Assembly (NCBI GenBank): GCA_964539825.1
Contig: CAZIKF010000028.1
Location: 1 to 64,000 of the forward strand
DNA: 64,000 nt
Source: CAZIKF01 sp964539825
GTDB lineage: Bacteria > Muiribacteriota > UBA6191
Direction of reading: 5' to 3'
Shown here: positions 45,030 to 54,894 of the stretch, piece after piece
How positions within the stretch are numbered: the stretch's first letter is position 1
Layout of the letters: every line of letters begins with the position of its first letter
The notes under the pieces: generated by a model
The model's database searches: none
Told to the model about the DNA's origin: nothing
What the model saw: the letters and a program-made list of their open reading frames with translations, nothing else
Position numbers and translations under genes: made by a program

Positions 45030-45198
45030 CACTAATGTACTCTGTGCAGGGGGAACCTGTGGCTTGAACCACTGTGTAGCAGGGCAGTCTCTTTCCTCTA
45101 AATCCCCAAAACTTACAGGCATAGGGGAAACTCTTATCCCAGGTTATCACGTGGTGTTTACATCCCATGCAGTTCACCACACGTCTTTTTTGCACCAT
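45010..45198 (-). CDS. Small Cys-motif protein (62 residues)
   Basis: The frame contains CMGCKHHVITWDKSFPYAC, then FWGFRGKRLP, then ATGSPC. This order (CxxC, H, TWD, PxxC, GFxxxxxP, SGxxC) matches a widespread family of small, probably metal-binding bacterial proteins that I know only as uncharacterised, sometimes labelled uracil-DNA glycosylase-like. I start at the ATG at 45198, two residue-scale units before the conserved core; a longer frame to 45321 adds an unlikely N-terminus. The last codons and the stop fall inside the terminal stem of hairpin H2, so the C-terminus may have been changed by that element. The stretch 45199-45365 upstream, toward the lipoprotein, holds nothing else I recognise. 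Confidence 0.55.
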   Translation of the reverse strand: MVQKRRVVNCMGCKHHVITWDKSFPYACKFWGFRGKRLPCYTVVQATGSPCTEYISVKKKSR

Positions 45199-45365
45199 TA
45201 GAACCCTATTTTGGCATAAGGATTTTGCGGGAGCAACTTTATACCAAAGCTGAATACCAACTCTTAGAGAGATGTATGCAGCACTCTTTACCTCCTTTAA
45301 ATTCCAGAGGGAGGTGCACAAAAAAGAGTAGAATTCATTGTTTTTTGTTATACTGGCCTGTGTCT

Positions 45366-48300
45366 ATGCGCCTTGTCGTCCTTTGGGGCATTCTCATCTT
45401 TTTAGCCGGATGTGGAGGGTTTGAGGATCAAAGCTCTTCCTCCGGTAGTTCCACCTCTTCCACTTTATCACTGGTTGACGGTACGGTTACTCTTCCATCG
45501 GGTTCCGCCGCAAGTCTTTCCCAGGTCTCCTCAAGGGCTTCGATTTCTCGTGCTGTGGCCACACCCGTGGCAGGGGCTCGTATATCGGTTTTTTCCATCG
45601 ACGATCCATTTTTTGAACAAGACCTCCTGCTGCCTGGTGAACTGGTCCGAACAAATCTTGCGGGAAATTTTCTCATTACCCGCTCACAGGTACAGGCATC
45701 AGCACTTGCCGTTGATAGTCCTACTTTCATCATTCGAGCTACCGTAAGTGATCTGGAGATTTCCTCGCTGGTATCCCTTCCAGCACCCATTTCAGGAACC
45801 ACTCCGCCTCTCCAGATTAATCCAATTTCAGATGGGGCCATTCGCTTTCTTAAGGAAGAAATTCTGGTTAAGTTCGGCGGCATCTCAAACAGCTCTAAAC
45901 TCAAGTCAAGCTCCTTTCTAGAGGAATACAAAGTCCTATCCCTGGAGTTCGCGGACAGAAGGGTGGAGATACAGAGTGAATTTGAGGATATTGCATTTGA
46001 AGAGGATGATCTCAAAACCACTACCCCAATCAGTCAGCGGGAATCGGGTCTACTCTTTTCTAAAAGAATCACGGAACTTACCACCGCAGTGGAATTCTGG
46101 GGCCAGCTTGGGAACCTGCGCGAAAATTTAAAATTATCAGCGGTCTCTACAGCCGAGGAAAGTCTATCCGATGCTACCCAGAGACAAAGATGGAGAGTAC
46201 TCCAACTACTCTATACCGCATTGGAAAATGGATTCTTCATCAATGTTGATGGAAGCCGGTTCCTGGTCAAAGACCGGTGGCATCAGTTGGAAAAAACCAC
46301 TTCACCTACCCTTAACGCTGAACTGGATCCCTCCAATCTCACCACCTACCTTGGCTCTGCCTTCACGACCGATGACCTGATCAGCTTTCCTGTTCCGCCA
46401 GGAATTATGGATTTGGATTCTCAGCTACTCAATTCTTTTCGTAACCTGGGACCATCGCAGCTTGAGAAAACAGCTCTCATTGCCATCGATTCATTCTCCT
46501 CTCCCTGGATTTCTACAAAAGCCCTGCAGCAGTTAGCTTCTCTTGAAAGGAGCAAAAGGGAAAATCTAATCAAGCTTTCCGATCTACTCTCAGCCGCTTC
46601 CCTGGGCGTGAGTCAGAAGCGTTGGTCAATTGAACGTGTTCAAAAACAGCTTTCCTCCGGAGGTCTCATTTATTTTGGGGAAGAAGTTGGGCCACCGCAG
46701 CATGTGGGAGGAAATAGCGTCAGCCCTGGTCTATGGGAAACGCCAATCACTGCCATCCCGCTACAATCTGATACTGAAACGGATTTCCACAGCTTCCTGG
46801 AAATCGACAATGTGACCATGAGCCTGCTTGAACCGGCTTTTCGCTCCGAGTACGGCAAATTGAAGGATGCCCAAAAGAGCTTGTCAGATCAAAATAACGG
46901 ATATCCAGATCCAGTCTCCAGGCAGGGGACTCGAAACATCGTCTTTCGCCTAATTCAAAATCTCAGAACTTTCCAGTCTCCCAGGTCGGAGCGATCTGTA
47001 AAATTACTTCGAAGAATTTTTAGTTCCTTACATGCAGCCAGGTCCTTATCAAAGGACCTCAGCCCCTCTACCGTGCTCTCCAGTTCTGAAATCTTCCCGA
47101 TCCTGGGTACGCTTCCCTATCTATCCTGGCCCCTGGAGTCTTCTAAAGGCTTTTTTACATCCATTCAGGGGACAAGCACGGTGTCTGGACCAAACCTGGA
47201 GAATCTTGGATTTGCCAGAATTCAGCCGCATCTCGCACAACAGACCTGGAGTTCTATCTTAAGGAGCGCGGACCCATCCGCCTCCCTGAGCGGTGTGGGA
47301 GACCTGACTAGCCTGGAGGTGACTCTAAGGACCCTCTCCATCACAAGTTTACCCTATCTCTCGGTAGATCAAAGTGGTTCCCTGTCAGTGACCGTGTCAG
47401 GAAAGATCGTTCTCGGAATACGAAATGGGCAAAGAATTCCTGCGCAGGGATTTCTTGTAGAGGCGATAGATGCGCAGCCGGCAAACAACACTGCCAGCTT
47501 GAGCGCTCAAACAGATTCAACCGGACTCTTTCAATTTCAATTGGAAAATAGGCTCAGTGGAGATCGCACCTATCACTTAAAGGTTGAAGTCAAGGATTCG
47601 GGACTTAGTCAATCCTCAAGCCTGAGTCTTTCTTTTCCCTATTCAATCATAGGGTTTGAAGGAGAACTGAAATTACCGGAATTTATCCTGGAGCCGGAGT
47701 TTCAGGCCCAGGCATCGGCTTATAGTGGGGATCTTTTGGAAATACAGGCTTCAAACAGACCACCCCTCGTGAGCTTGAGGTCTTTACCTGGCCTTACCAG
47801 CGATATTGTTCCGCTTAGTCTAATCTTGACTGACACCGAATCGGACCCGGTGAAGGTCAAATTCTCCTTTACCTCAGGTCAAAGTCTCACCATCACCACC
47901 CTCCATCCAAGAATATCCCTGGCATCCACTGATTCGGTTCAGACCACCTTTCCCCTGAGCGGAACTTTTGCGAGTCTGCCTACATCGGCAGGCGGGGCTG
48001 AGATAACCCTCTATTGGTTTTCAAAGCAAGAACCTGGTCTTGAGTCTCTAGAAAACCAGTCAAACCTTCGTATTCGTTTCGAGATTGAAGAATCTTTACG
48101 TCCGGTAGTCAAAGGAGCCGGCATCCAATCTGAGTTTTTTGATCTGGATAATATCCCTCCAACTATAACATTTGATACCCCGCTGAGAGATACCAGGGAA
48201 CCTCAAGCAACTGACTTTCCAGAGGTCTCTCTTGAAAGAATCACCTTAACTGGAGGTGCATCAGACCGCTCTGAAATCCAATCCATTTTCGCCAGAAACA

Positions 48301-51300
48301 CTAGCTACAGCGCTGGCCCGGAAACAACATTCGCGGCAACCAATACCGGAGATCAATTAAGTACCTGGAAAATAGACCAGTTTCCAGTTGAACCCGACAT
48401 TACCAATACGGTTGAGTTTTTCGCTGTAGATGGTTTTGGGAATCAGAATCAGGACCCTGTTACGGCCACATTCAGATCCCTGGATTCCAACCCTCCAATT
48501 ATCCATATCACTACAATGACTGTTTTTTCTACTCGAAATGTACCTCTGATCAGCTCAGTCGACCCGCTCATTCCTATGAGCATCACCACTTCAGCGGGAA
48601 CCGGTTCCATTCAACTTTCCATACAAACTACGAGCAATTCATGGAGTGTGGACGTAATCACCACAAGAAGGATTTTCTTTGAAGGAACTGCTGCGGATCC
48701 AGGTGGAGTAAGCAGAGTACGATTCAATAGCGAAGCGGCCGAAAAGTTTGGGACTTCGGATTTAAATGTAGGCTGGAACTATAGCCTGCTTCTGCCCAAT
48801 GAGGATGGTGAAAATCAAAGCATTCGCTTTAGTGCTGAAGACAAAAAAAATAACGACAGCAACACCACCAACCCAAGTGAATTCTTTAAGCGGAAGAGAG
48901 GGATTGACATCCTCTTCCGCCTGATCGACATTAGTGCTCCAGCTATTATCTTGGAATCTACATCAGGCTTCGTTAAAAATAGCGCACTAACCGTCACAAC
49001 GGACGTAATTCAATTGTCTGGCGGAGCGGCCGACAGATCTCAAATCACTTCCTTTTATCTCTGCAGCACATTGGAATGCCGCCCGGTTTCAACGAGTAAC
49101 TCTTATCTCATGTGGGATGTTTCTCTTCCCATTTCCCAGTCTAGCTCTAACCCTATTACGGGCTTGATAGAAGATGAATTTGGTTTTCGGGACAACTTTC
49201 AGGGTGCTAATTTCCTAACCCAGGCAGATCTCAATGACATTTCTCCCCCAAGTTTCGTGGTCACCAGCGTAAATGGTATTGCGGTCACCAACACTCTTGT
49301 TATAGATGAGTCCTACGCCCCTCTAGGGCGTCCCACGAGCACCACTGTCTATACAGCTTCCGCATGTAATACTCTTTCCTGCTCCCTGGTCATTTCTGGA
49401 TTGATTCAAGATGAAAGTGGATTTGTTCTCAATTCGGACGGCCTGTCTAACTTTGATGAATTTAACTTGCGCATGGCTCACCTGGGCAGCACTCAAGCTG
49501 AATTTAATCCCGATAGCTATGATACTGGCAATCCCACTTCTTCTATCGAAGCTCTCATCGGAAGTACAATTGGGGATTTCTTTGCCAATTCCGCTAATAC
49601 TTCTACAATCTCAGTCATATCAACCCAATCTTTAACCAGCAGTACGCAAATCTTGACTAGCCTGGGCTTCCAGGCAGTTCTGGACTTCCAGGATGATGGC
49701 TATTGGCCGGTATCTTTATTTCTCCAGGATGGGTCCAAGGAGATTTTCACCCAATCGGGTCGTCAGGCACCCAATATCCGCAAACGAGAAATCATTTATG
49801 TTCTCAAGGACACCATTCCACCAGAGATTCAACTCATCTCGGCAGGTACCAACTCCATCTCCTCCTCTAGCCTTGTGAGACTGCGAGGCGAGATTCGTGA
49901 TCAGCTAAACACGATCGACTCTCTCTTGATCAACGACGTATTAATCACTTCCGCTGACTGGATAACACTCAATACAACTTCTCCCTGGAACAACTTTGTA
50001 AGCTTACCCTCTCAAACCGCAATTGAGTTTCAAACAGACATTATCCTCAAGGCAGGACTTTCCCAATCCATTCGAATTACAGCTGCTGATTCCCTGGGAA
50101 ATACCACTGAGTTCAATACTTCTCTCTCTGTCTTTCCTATATTCACAACCAGTATCGTTCCCCAGTTTCCTTATGATGATCCAACTAATGTCGCCTTTGG
50201 CGGTGCTAATTTGACCAGTGTCTTCGTAGGTGATGCAGAAAAAAGCCGGGTAGAGGAACGATCTTTTTCAGCTACATTGATCAGAACAATTTCAGGGAAC
50301 GCAAAGTCTAATTTTTACTCACAGGTATCCGACTTTGAGAACTTTGACGCCTTCTTCCCCAGGGGCGGTAACACAGACTCTCAATCTTTAGTAATCAATT
50401 CTGTCTTCTCAGATACGACAACTACACACAAAGAAGTTGTTCGCTTGTTTAAGGAGACCGCGCAGAGCTTTTTGGATCAATTTATCACCAGAGAAGTAAA
50501 CCCGCTCCCAACAAGCAATTACGATGTTTTTCGGGATTCCCAGGACTCGAGTTCCTCCAACCTGATATCCAGCACTAGTAGCAAAGTCCGTTTCACCCCG
50601 TTTCAGGAAAGCGTCGTGTATCTCTTTAGAGCCACGAGCGAAGCGAATTCAGACCAGCTCTTTCGATATGTGAAGTCGCTGTTGAACGATCCGGCTCTTG
50701 CATCAAATCCACCATCCGCGGGTGGAACCCCAACATCTACGGGCGTCCTGGGACCAGGCACAAACCCTGTTGAGATCTCATCACAAGTTTCAGCTCTTGT
50801 GATAACGCAGGCCCTCTCCCGAAATACTGATAATGAGGTCACTTCATCTATAGAGTGGGTCTATCTGGCGGATAGAGGGCTCCAACGCATTGATAAATTT
50901 CAGTTTTTAAATGATGGACGCCTGAGGGGCTTAACTCCAATAGACTTGAGCACCGGAGAGGTCATCATTGACCCCACCGCCATGGAAATTGAACCCTCCG
51001 GCGCGGTGGCATATATCGGCAGTGGAACAGATCAAAGGATCTACAAGCTGGATATCACTGCAACCCCTCCCTCTCTAATTACTTCCTTCGGGGGACAAGG
51101 ATATTCAGACGGAAGTTTTCTTTCCATTGATTCAATCAGGGGCTTTCAGCCAGAAAATGAAGGAAACTTCAATGAACTCTATGTTGTGGACCGAACTTCC
51201 AGAAGAATTAGCAGATTCACCAGCAGCGGAACTCTCTCTCAATATTTTGGAGACAATCCATTCACCTCGGGCGGAATGGTGGCACCTGTCCTATTGGGTC

Positions 51301-52259
51301 TGGTAGATGACGAATGGCTACTCCTTGACTCAACCCTTGAGTTTGTTGATTTCCGCTCAATTAGCTCAGATGAACTGAACAGAAATGTCACCACTACCTC
51401 TCTCTCGATCAGCTCTTTGACTTCAGCCTTAGCATTTGAGCAGACACCGGAAATGAAGGAAGAAAGCCTGACCAACTTATCGGCTCTCACCTATACAACT
51501 GGCTTATCAGGAGAGATTTTTAGCAGCACAACCCGGGAGACTTTCTTTCTCCAGGGACCGAACAAACTACATCATGTAGTAGAGAGCACATTTCAATCAT
51601 TTATTCGGACGAATGTTAATGATCAGGCCTTTTTACCAGCTGGGATCAGTACATCAACTATAGAAGTCTTTACCGCTGGAAGTTCTCCGTTTGAGCAGGT
51701 CCTCGATATGTCTTTGCTCGTGGACGGATCCTCCTTAAATCTCTATGTACTGGAAAACCATTCTAATGATAAGTACCGAGTTCAACTCCTGAGCTTTACG
51801 GATCAGGCACAAAGCGACACGGCCAGTACTGCCGATCTCTCCCAGGTATCCTCAACAGGTTTATGTTCTGTCACCAGCGGACTGGTAATTGTTGGAACAA
51901 ATCCCCAGGGCAACATTGATTTTGTCAGTTTCCCCGCAAATTCTACAAAGATCGTTAATAGTACTGCGTCCACCTCAATCACTCCGAAAGATCTCAGGGG
52001 AGCGGACATGACGTTTACGAGTCCTGGACCACCATCTTGCCTTGGAAACCACATCGCTATACCTGATGGCCCCTCTGTGAGGGTGTTCGAGGTTAGCGGC
52101 ACCCTACCTCCCACAATAAGGGAAGTACAGCGTATAGATAGCGTTGATTCAACCTCTGGAGAGACTCTTTCTGCCAGTTTGGATGTTTTGCTAGCGGATT
52201 CCTATCTATACATCTTGGAAAAAGATAGGGATCGGGTGCTCAAGTATACCGTGAAGTAG
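45366..52259 (+). CDS. Giant Ser/Thr-rich outer-surface lipoprotein with NHL-like C-terminus (2297 residues)
   Basis: I start at the ATG at 45366, because it gives a lipoprotein signal peptide with lipobox LAGC (lipidated Cys16) followed by a serine-rich linker; a frame open to 45225 adds 47 residues without a signal. No Shine-Dalgarno site is evident, but TATACT at 45349-45354 could be a -10, giving a very short leader. Around 47380-47650 a carboxypeptidase-regulatory-like beta domain is likely (GLFQFQLENRLSGDRTYHLK). Around 48150-50140 there are repeated Ig-like units with ITLTGGASDRSEIQS and IQLSGGAADRSQITS. From about 50830 to the end NHL/propeller-like blades appear (YLADRGLQRIDKF, YVVDRTSRRISRF, YILEKDRDRVLKY). 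Probably anchored in the outer membrane and surface-exposed; function unknown. Confidence 0.8.
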   Translation: MRLVVLWGILIFLAGCGGFEDQSSSSGSSTSSTLSLVDGTVTLPSGSAASLSQVSSRASISRAVATPVAGARISVFSIDDPFFEQDLLLPGELVRTNLAGNFLITRSQVQASALAVDSPTFIIRATVSDLEISSLVSLPAPISGTTPPLQINPISDGAIRFLKEEILVKFGGISNSSKLKSSSFLEEYKVLSLEFADRRVEIQSEFEDIAFEEDDLKTTTPISQRESGLLFSKRITELTTAVEFWGQLGNLRENLKLSAVSTAEESLSDATQRQRWRVLQLLYTALENGFFINVDGSRFLVKDRWHQLEKTTSPTLNAELDPSNLTTYLGSAFTTDDLISFPVPPGIMDLDSQLLNSFRNLGPSQLEKTALIAIDSFSSPWISTKALQQLASLERSKRENLIKLSDLLSAASLGVSQKRWSIERVQKQLSSGGLIYFGEEVGPPQHVGGNSVSPGLWETPITAIPLQSDTETDFHSFLEIDNVTMSLLEPAFRSEYGKLKDAQKSLSDQNNGYPDPVSRQGTRNIVFRLIQNLRTFQSPRSERSVKLLRRIFSSLHAARSLSKDLSPSTVLSSSEIFPILGTLPYLSWPLESSKGFFTSIQGTSTVSGPNLENLGFARIQPHLAQQTWSSILRSADPSASLSGVGDLTSLEVTLRTLSITSLPYLSVDQSGSLSVTVSGKIVLGIRNGQRIPAQGFLVEAIDAQPANNTASLSAQTDSTGLFQFQLENRLSGDRTYHLKVEVKDSGLSQSSSLSLSFPYSIIGFEGELKLPEFILEPEFQAQASAYSGDLLEIQASNRPPLVSLRSLPGLTSDIVPLSLILTDTESDPVKVKFSFTSGQSLTITTLHPRISLASTDSVQTTFPLSGTFASLPTSAGGAEITLYWFSKQEPGLESLENQSNLRIRFEIEESLRPVVKGAGIQSEFFDLDNIPPTITFDTPLRDTREPQATDFPEVSLERITLTGGASDRSEIQSIFARNTSYSAGPETTFAATNTGDQLSTWKIDQFPVEPDITNTVEFFAVDGFGNQNQDPVTATFRSLDSNPPIIHITTMTVFSTRNVPLISSVDPLIPMSITTSAGTGSIQLSIQTTSNSWSVDVITTRRIFFEGTAADPGGVSRVRFNSEAAEKFGTSDLNVGWNYSLLLPNEDGENQSIRFSAEDKKNNDSNTTNPSEFFKRKRGIDILFRLIDISAPAIILESTSGFVKNSALTVTTDVIQLSGGAADRSQITSFYLCSTLECRPVSTSNSYLMWDVSLPISQSSSNPITGLIEDEFGFRDNFQGANFLTQADLNDISPPSFVVTSVNGIAVTNTLVIDESYAPLGRPTSTTVYTASACNTLSCSLVISGLIQDESGFVLNSDGLSNFDEFNLRMAHLGSTQAEFNPDSYDTGNPTSSIEALIGSTIGDFFANSANTSTISVISTQSLTSSTQILTSLGFQAVLDFQDDGYWPVSLFLQDGSKEIFTQSGRQAPNIRKREIIYVLKDTIPPEIQLISAGTNSISSSSLVRLRGEIRDQLNTIDSLLINDVLITSADWITLNTTSPWNNFVSLPSQTAIEFQTDIILKAGLSQSIRITAADSLGNTTEFNTSLSVFPIFTTSIVPQFPYDDPTNVAFGGANLTSVFVGDAEKSRVEERSFSATLIRTISGNAKSNFYSQVSDFENFDAFFPRGGNTDSQSLVINSVFSDTTTTHKEVVRLFKETAQSFLDQFITREVNPLPTSNYDVFRDSQDSSSSNLISSTSSKVRFTPFQESVVYLFRATSEANSDQLFRYVKSLLNDPALASNPPSAGGTPTSTGVLGPGTNPVEISSQVSALVITQALSRNTDNEVTSSIEWVYLADRGLQRIDKFQFLNDGRLRGLTPIDLSTGEVIIDPTAMEIEPSGAVAYIGSGTDQRIYKLDITATPPSLITSFGGQGYSDGSFLSIDSIRGFQPENEGNFNELYVVDRTSRRISRFTSSGTLSQYFGDNPFTSGGMVAPVLLGLVDDEWLLLDSTLEFVDFRSISSDELNRNVTTTSLSISSLTSALAFEQTPEMKEESLTNLSALTYTTGLSGEIFSSTTRETFFLQGPNKLHHVVESTFQSFIRTNVNDQAFLPAGISTSTIEVFTAGSSPFEQVLDMSLLVDGSSLNLYVLENHSNDKYRVQLLSFTDQAQSDTASTADLSQVSSTGLCSVTSGLVIVGTNPQGNIDFVSFPANSTKIVNSTASTSITPKDLRGADMTFTSPGPPSCLGNHIAIPDGPSVRVFEVSGTLPPTIREVQRIDSVDSTSGETLSASLDVLLADSYLYILEKDRDRVLKYTVK

Positions 52260-52341
52260 CATAGGTTTGCTTTTTTGGCATAAGAGCCTGTTTGCTATCG
52301 AATCCAAAGACCCAAGAGTGACAGGAGATGTTGAAGTTGGA

Positions 52342-53664
52342 TCAACCTGTGGCGAGATTAGTTCGACTGAGTCTCTGAGCTAGCAACCTCGCCAACACTA
52401 ACATATAGTTTGGGTGGGTTTTTATGATTCGGATAAAGGACCGATGAGAAATCTTGAGCAGCCTGGACCGATTGAGAGATACTACCGTAGCGGTACGGCG
52501 CTTGTTCAGCAAGAAGGACATCTCCCCCATAAACATATCCGCAGGTGCCAAATGTCCAACTCTTGTTCCTCCTACAGAAACTTCAAATTCTCCAGTCAGA
52601 ATATAGTATAGGTGCGATGATTCCTCGTTTTCTGAAAAGACAACCTCACCTTTTTGAAAAATCGCCACTTCCTCGGTAAGTAATCCCACTGGCACTCGAT
52701 ACTCATCTTCCTTTTGATGATTGCATACCAGGGTCGCCTCATTGCCCTTGCCGTTGTAGCTAAGAGAATCACTGCTATTCGCAGCCATGAGAATACCTCG
52801 GCCATGGGGAAGAAAAAGATCCTGGTTTTCAGAGTTAAGATATTTCTTATGATCAAAGCCTTCACCCATGTCCCTTACAATCCAGGTTGAAGAATCTTTT
52901 TGGATCGAGTATTCCAAAGTAACTGTTCTGGAGCCAATTTCCGGATCTTTGTTTAGCTTGGCTATATGTTCAGCAACATTTACATCCGCCTCCAAAAGCT
53001 TGGTTTTATCAGAAAAACTAATCATACAATTGCCATGCTCGATAGCGTTGATCAGCAACTCAGAGAGACTCATGTTTAAGTTATAAGATTTCTTCTTTTC
53101 AATTCTCCCCGTACGCAGAAGATAAGAAGAAACCATACCAGCGATTTCTTCTGCCTCAGAGAGGTCATTCTTGATTTTAATACTCCCCTTAGGGCTCTCA
53201 TGGAATGGATTTGTCTTCTGATAATCCAGAATCAGGACAGGGGTTCTAAGGATGGTACCCAGTACCTTCTGTAACCCATCTAAATCCTCTCTCTCCACGA
53301 CGGCCAATAAATTCCACTCGGTTGCCAACTGGAGAAAGTCTGCGCTCTTGGCCCTGGCTACCAGGCAGATGATTCCAATTCCACCAAGCCAGGGATCTTC
53401 ATTCAAGATTCTTCTTATCGCACCCAGGTCAGTCTGCGGGGACTCTAGATCAACAACCAAAAAATCTGGCAAATCATAGAGAAGATAGTCACGAACAGGT
53501 TCTAAAGTTTGAAAGTCCTGAACAGAATGGGAAATCTGGTCCACCGACGGGAGAATGTCGTGAATTCGGGCGGACAGAGAAGAATCTGTACAATAGATTC
53601 CGAAATTTCGATGAACAATTGGATGGGCCCCATCCATAGAACTTAATTCTAGCGGTTCTGTCAT
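52342..53664 (-). CDS. Regulator with degenerate receiver, RsbW-type HATPase and cNMP-binding domains
   Basis: 440 residues, three domains. Residues about 20-150 resemble a response-regulator receiver: an Asp after DFLVV in the phospho-acceptor position, but the conserved Lys-Pro near the end is missing (VVEREDL). Residues about 165-305 are a serine-kinase-type HATPase (SELLINAIEHGN, RDMGEGFD, HGRGILMAA), as in RsbW/SpoIIAB anti-sigma factors. Residues about 315-435 are a cyclic-nucleotide-binding fold (FQKGEVVFSENEESSHLYYIL, then GEMSFLLNKRRTATV). It may link a nucleotide or phosphorylation signal to a partner switch. It lies seven bases downstream of the hydrolase-like gene, same strand. 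Confidence 0.75.
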   Translation of the reverse strand: MTEPLELSSMDGAHPIVHRNFGIYCTDSSLSARIHDILPSVDQISHSVQDFQTLEPVRDYLLYDLPDFLVVDLESPQTDLGAIRRILNEDPWLGGIGIICLVARAKSADFLQLATEWNLLAVVEREDLDGLQKVLGTILRTPVLILDYQKTNPFHESPKGSIKIKNDLSEAEEIAGMVSSYLLRTGRIEKKKSYNLNMSLSELLINAIEHGNCMISFSDKTKLLEADVNVAEHIAKLNKDPEIGSRTVTLEYSIQKDSSTWIVRDMGEGFDHKKYLNSENQDLFLPHGRGILMAANSSDSLSYNGKGNEATLVCNHQKEDEYRVPVGLLTEEVAIFQKGEVVFSENEESSHLYYILTGEFEVSVGGTRVGHLAPADMFMGEMSFLLNKRRTATVVSLNRSRLLKISHRSFIRIIKTHPNYMLVLARLLAQRLSRTNLATG

Positions 53665-53671
53665 CTAAAGT

Positions 53672-54391
53672 CTACTCACACGACCTGGAGACTTTGAAGT
53701 AAAAATTTTCCAAATGGAACAGTAGTGATTCAAGCGTATTTTCTTGAAATGGAAAAGGATCTAGCTCTGGTATCACTTCAATCCGGGATTCAGGTAATGA
53801 ATGAAAGGAACGAAGTCCTATTCGCCCATATGTGGAATTTTCAGCCTCGGATTCCAACTCTCTGAGTAGAAACAGAGTCGGGCCAAATTGAAAATTGGAT
53901 AAAAATTTCTCGTCAGGGCTTGAGCACAAATCCGCGTGTTCCAGCATGAGCGCTTTGGAATAGTTTAACGAATTATGAAATGCTCCCGTGAATTCCTCAA
54001 CGGCTCTTGAAGACTTCACAGAACCGGAATTTACAAAATCAGAATATTTCTGCAGAATCTCATCCGCGTCTCTCCCTCGAACCTCTTCAACCGGGTTGTC
54101 TACGTTCCTAAATAGGGGCTGAAGCTCTGGATTGATCCAACAGGTGGGCAGGTTTTGATTCAGCGCGAAAAATTCTCGAACCTGAGGTAGAAAAGTACAG
54201 CCATGGGAATGCGCCACCCATACAGGCGGACTGTGGGGATCTGGCTTATATTCCTCCCAGGCTCGAAAACTCCCAGTCCTTTCCCAAAATTCGCAAAAGG
54301 GAAACTCTTTTGAGGGAATGCTACCTAGATGTTCTCGAATCGGAGTCCAGAATTCTTTGTATGGAGTATGATTCAGAAAAAGAAGCGTCAC
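53672..54391 (-). CDS. Divergent alpha/beta-hydrolase-like protein
   Basis: 239 residues, no signal peptide. The opening LLFLNHTPYKEFWTPIREHL looks like the oxyanion-hole strand of alpha/beta hydrolases. VWVAHSHGCTFLP resembles a nucleophile elbow (AHSHG in place of GxSxG). The C-terminal PELDPFPFQENTLESLLFHL is where the catalytic His-Phe region would lie, but no clear GH motif is seen. Enzymatic activity is uncertain. It is followed seven bases later by the three-domain regulator, probably in one operon. Confidence 0.45.
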   Translation of the reverse strand: MTLLFLNHTPYKEFWTPIREHLGSIPSKEFPFCEFWERTGSFRAWEEYKPDPHSPPVWVAHSHGCTFLPQVREFFALNQNLPTCWINPELQPLFRNVDNPVEEVRGRDADEILQKYSDFVNSGSVKSSRAVEEFTGAFHNSLNYSKALMLEHADLCSSPDEKFLSNFQFGPTLFLLRELESEAENSTYGRIGLRSFHSLPESRIEVIPELDPFPFQENTLESLLFHLENFYFKVSRSCE

Positions 54392-54876
54392 GCATTAAAC
54401 CGAGGGAGTTCTACTTAGTCGATAATTACACTCCCGACTACGAAGCAGACCATCTCCTGGTTCTGGAACCCTCCTATTTAGAACGGGAATACTTCTGCGT
54501 ACCCCGGTCCCATTTAGGAGTCCTGAATTAATCGATTTATGATCTGTTAGAACCACCGAACCGCTACCACGTAATCCATTCATTCGACGAAGCTGTCCTA
54601 GCTCACCAACACCCGCCGATGCAGGGTAAAAATTCCTATCCATGAAGTCCCTCTCCGATGCCGCAAAACACTCTCTCCTTCCCTGGAGATTAATTGGGTC
54701 ATCCTTGAACCCCGTATTCAGTCTACCTAATTTAGCATAATTCTTACAAAAAGCATAAATTTTTACATTTTTTTGTATATCTTTACACACGCATCGTTTT
54801 TGTACCCCTTTGTACTCTTCAGTCCGATATTCCTGATGCCGATATTCTAAGTAACATTTAATTGCAATTTCTTCCG
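54392..54876. other. Long intergenic leader region
   Basis: About 500 bases between the divergent hydrolase-like gene and the small protein at 54895. Frames on both strands lack any recognisable homology and I consider them spurious. The part 54720-54860 is AT-rich. CCGATATTC occurs twice as a direct repeat at 54824-54832 and 54839-54847, 15 bases apart, about 50 bases before the start codon; this could be a regulator site. No confident promoter was found. Confidence 0.4.
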
Positions 54877-54890
54877 AAAAGGGGGTGATT
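54877..54890 (+). promoter_or_regulatory. Near-consensus extended ribosome-binding site
   Basis: AAAAGGGGGTGATT differs by one base from an 11-base complement of the usual 16S rRNA 3' end (AAAGGAGGTGA), spaced five to six bases from the ATG at 54895. It is the longest such match I saw in the window and implies high translation. Confidence 0.75.
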
Positions 54891-54894
54891 AACC

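Noticed and set aside
45050..45100. Reverse-strand GGTTCAAGCC resembling a tRNA T-loop
   Set aside because: The stem is only four pairs, no acceptor or anticodon arm fits, and the bases code for the small Cys protein.
45209..52284. 12-bp direct repeat TTTTGGCATAAG at 45209-45220 and 52273-52284 flanking the giant lipoprotein
   Set aside because: A 12-base match is expected many times by chance in 64 kb, and there is no integrase, transposase or other sign of an inserted unit.
54310..54531. 73-codon forward frame overlapping the hydrolase-like gene start
   Set aside because: It overlaps a better-supported gene on the other strand and has no ribosome site or homology.
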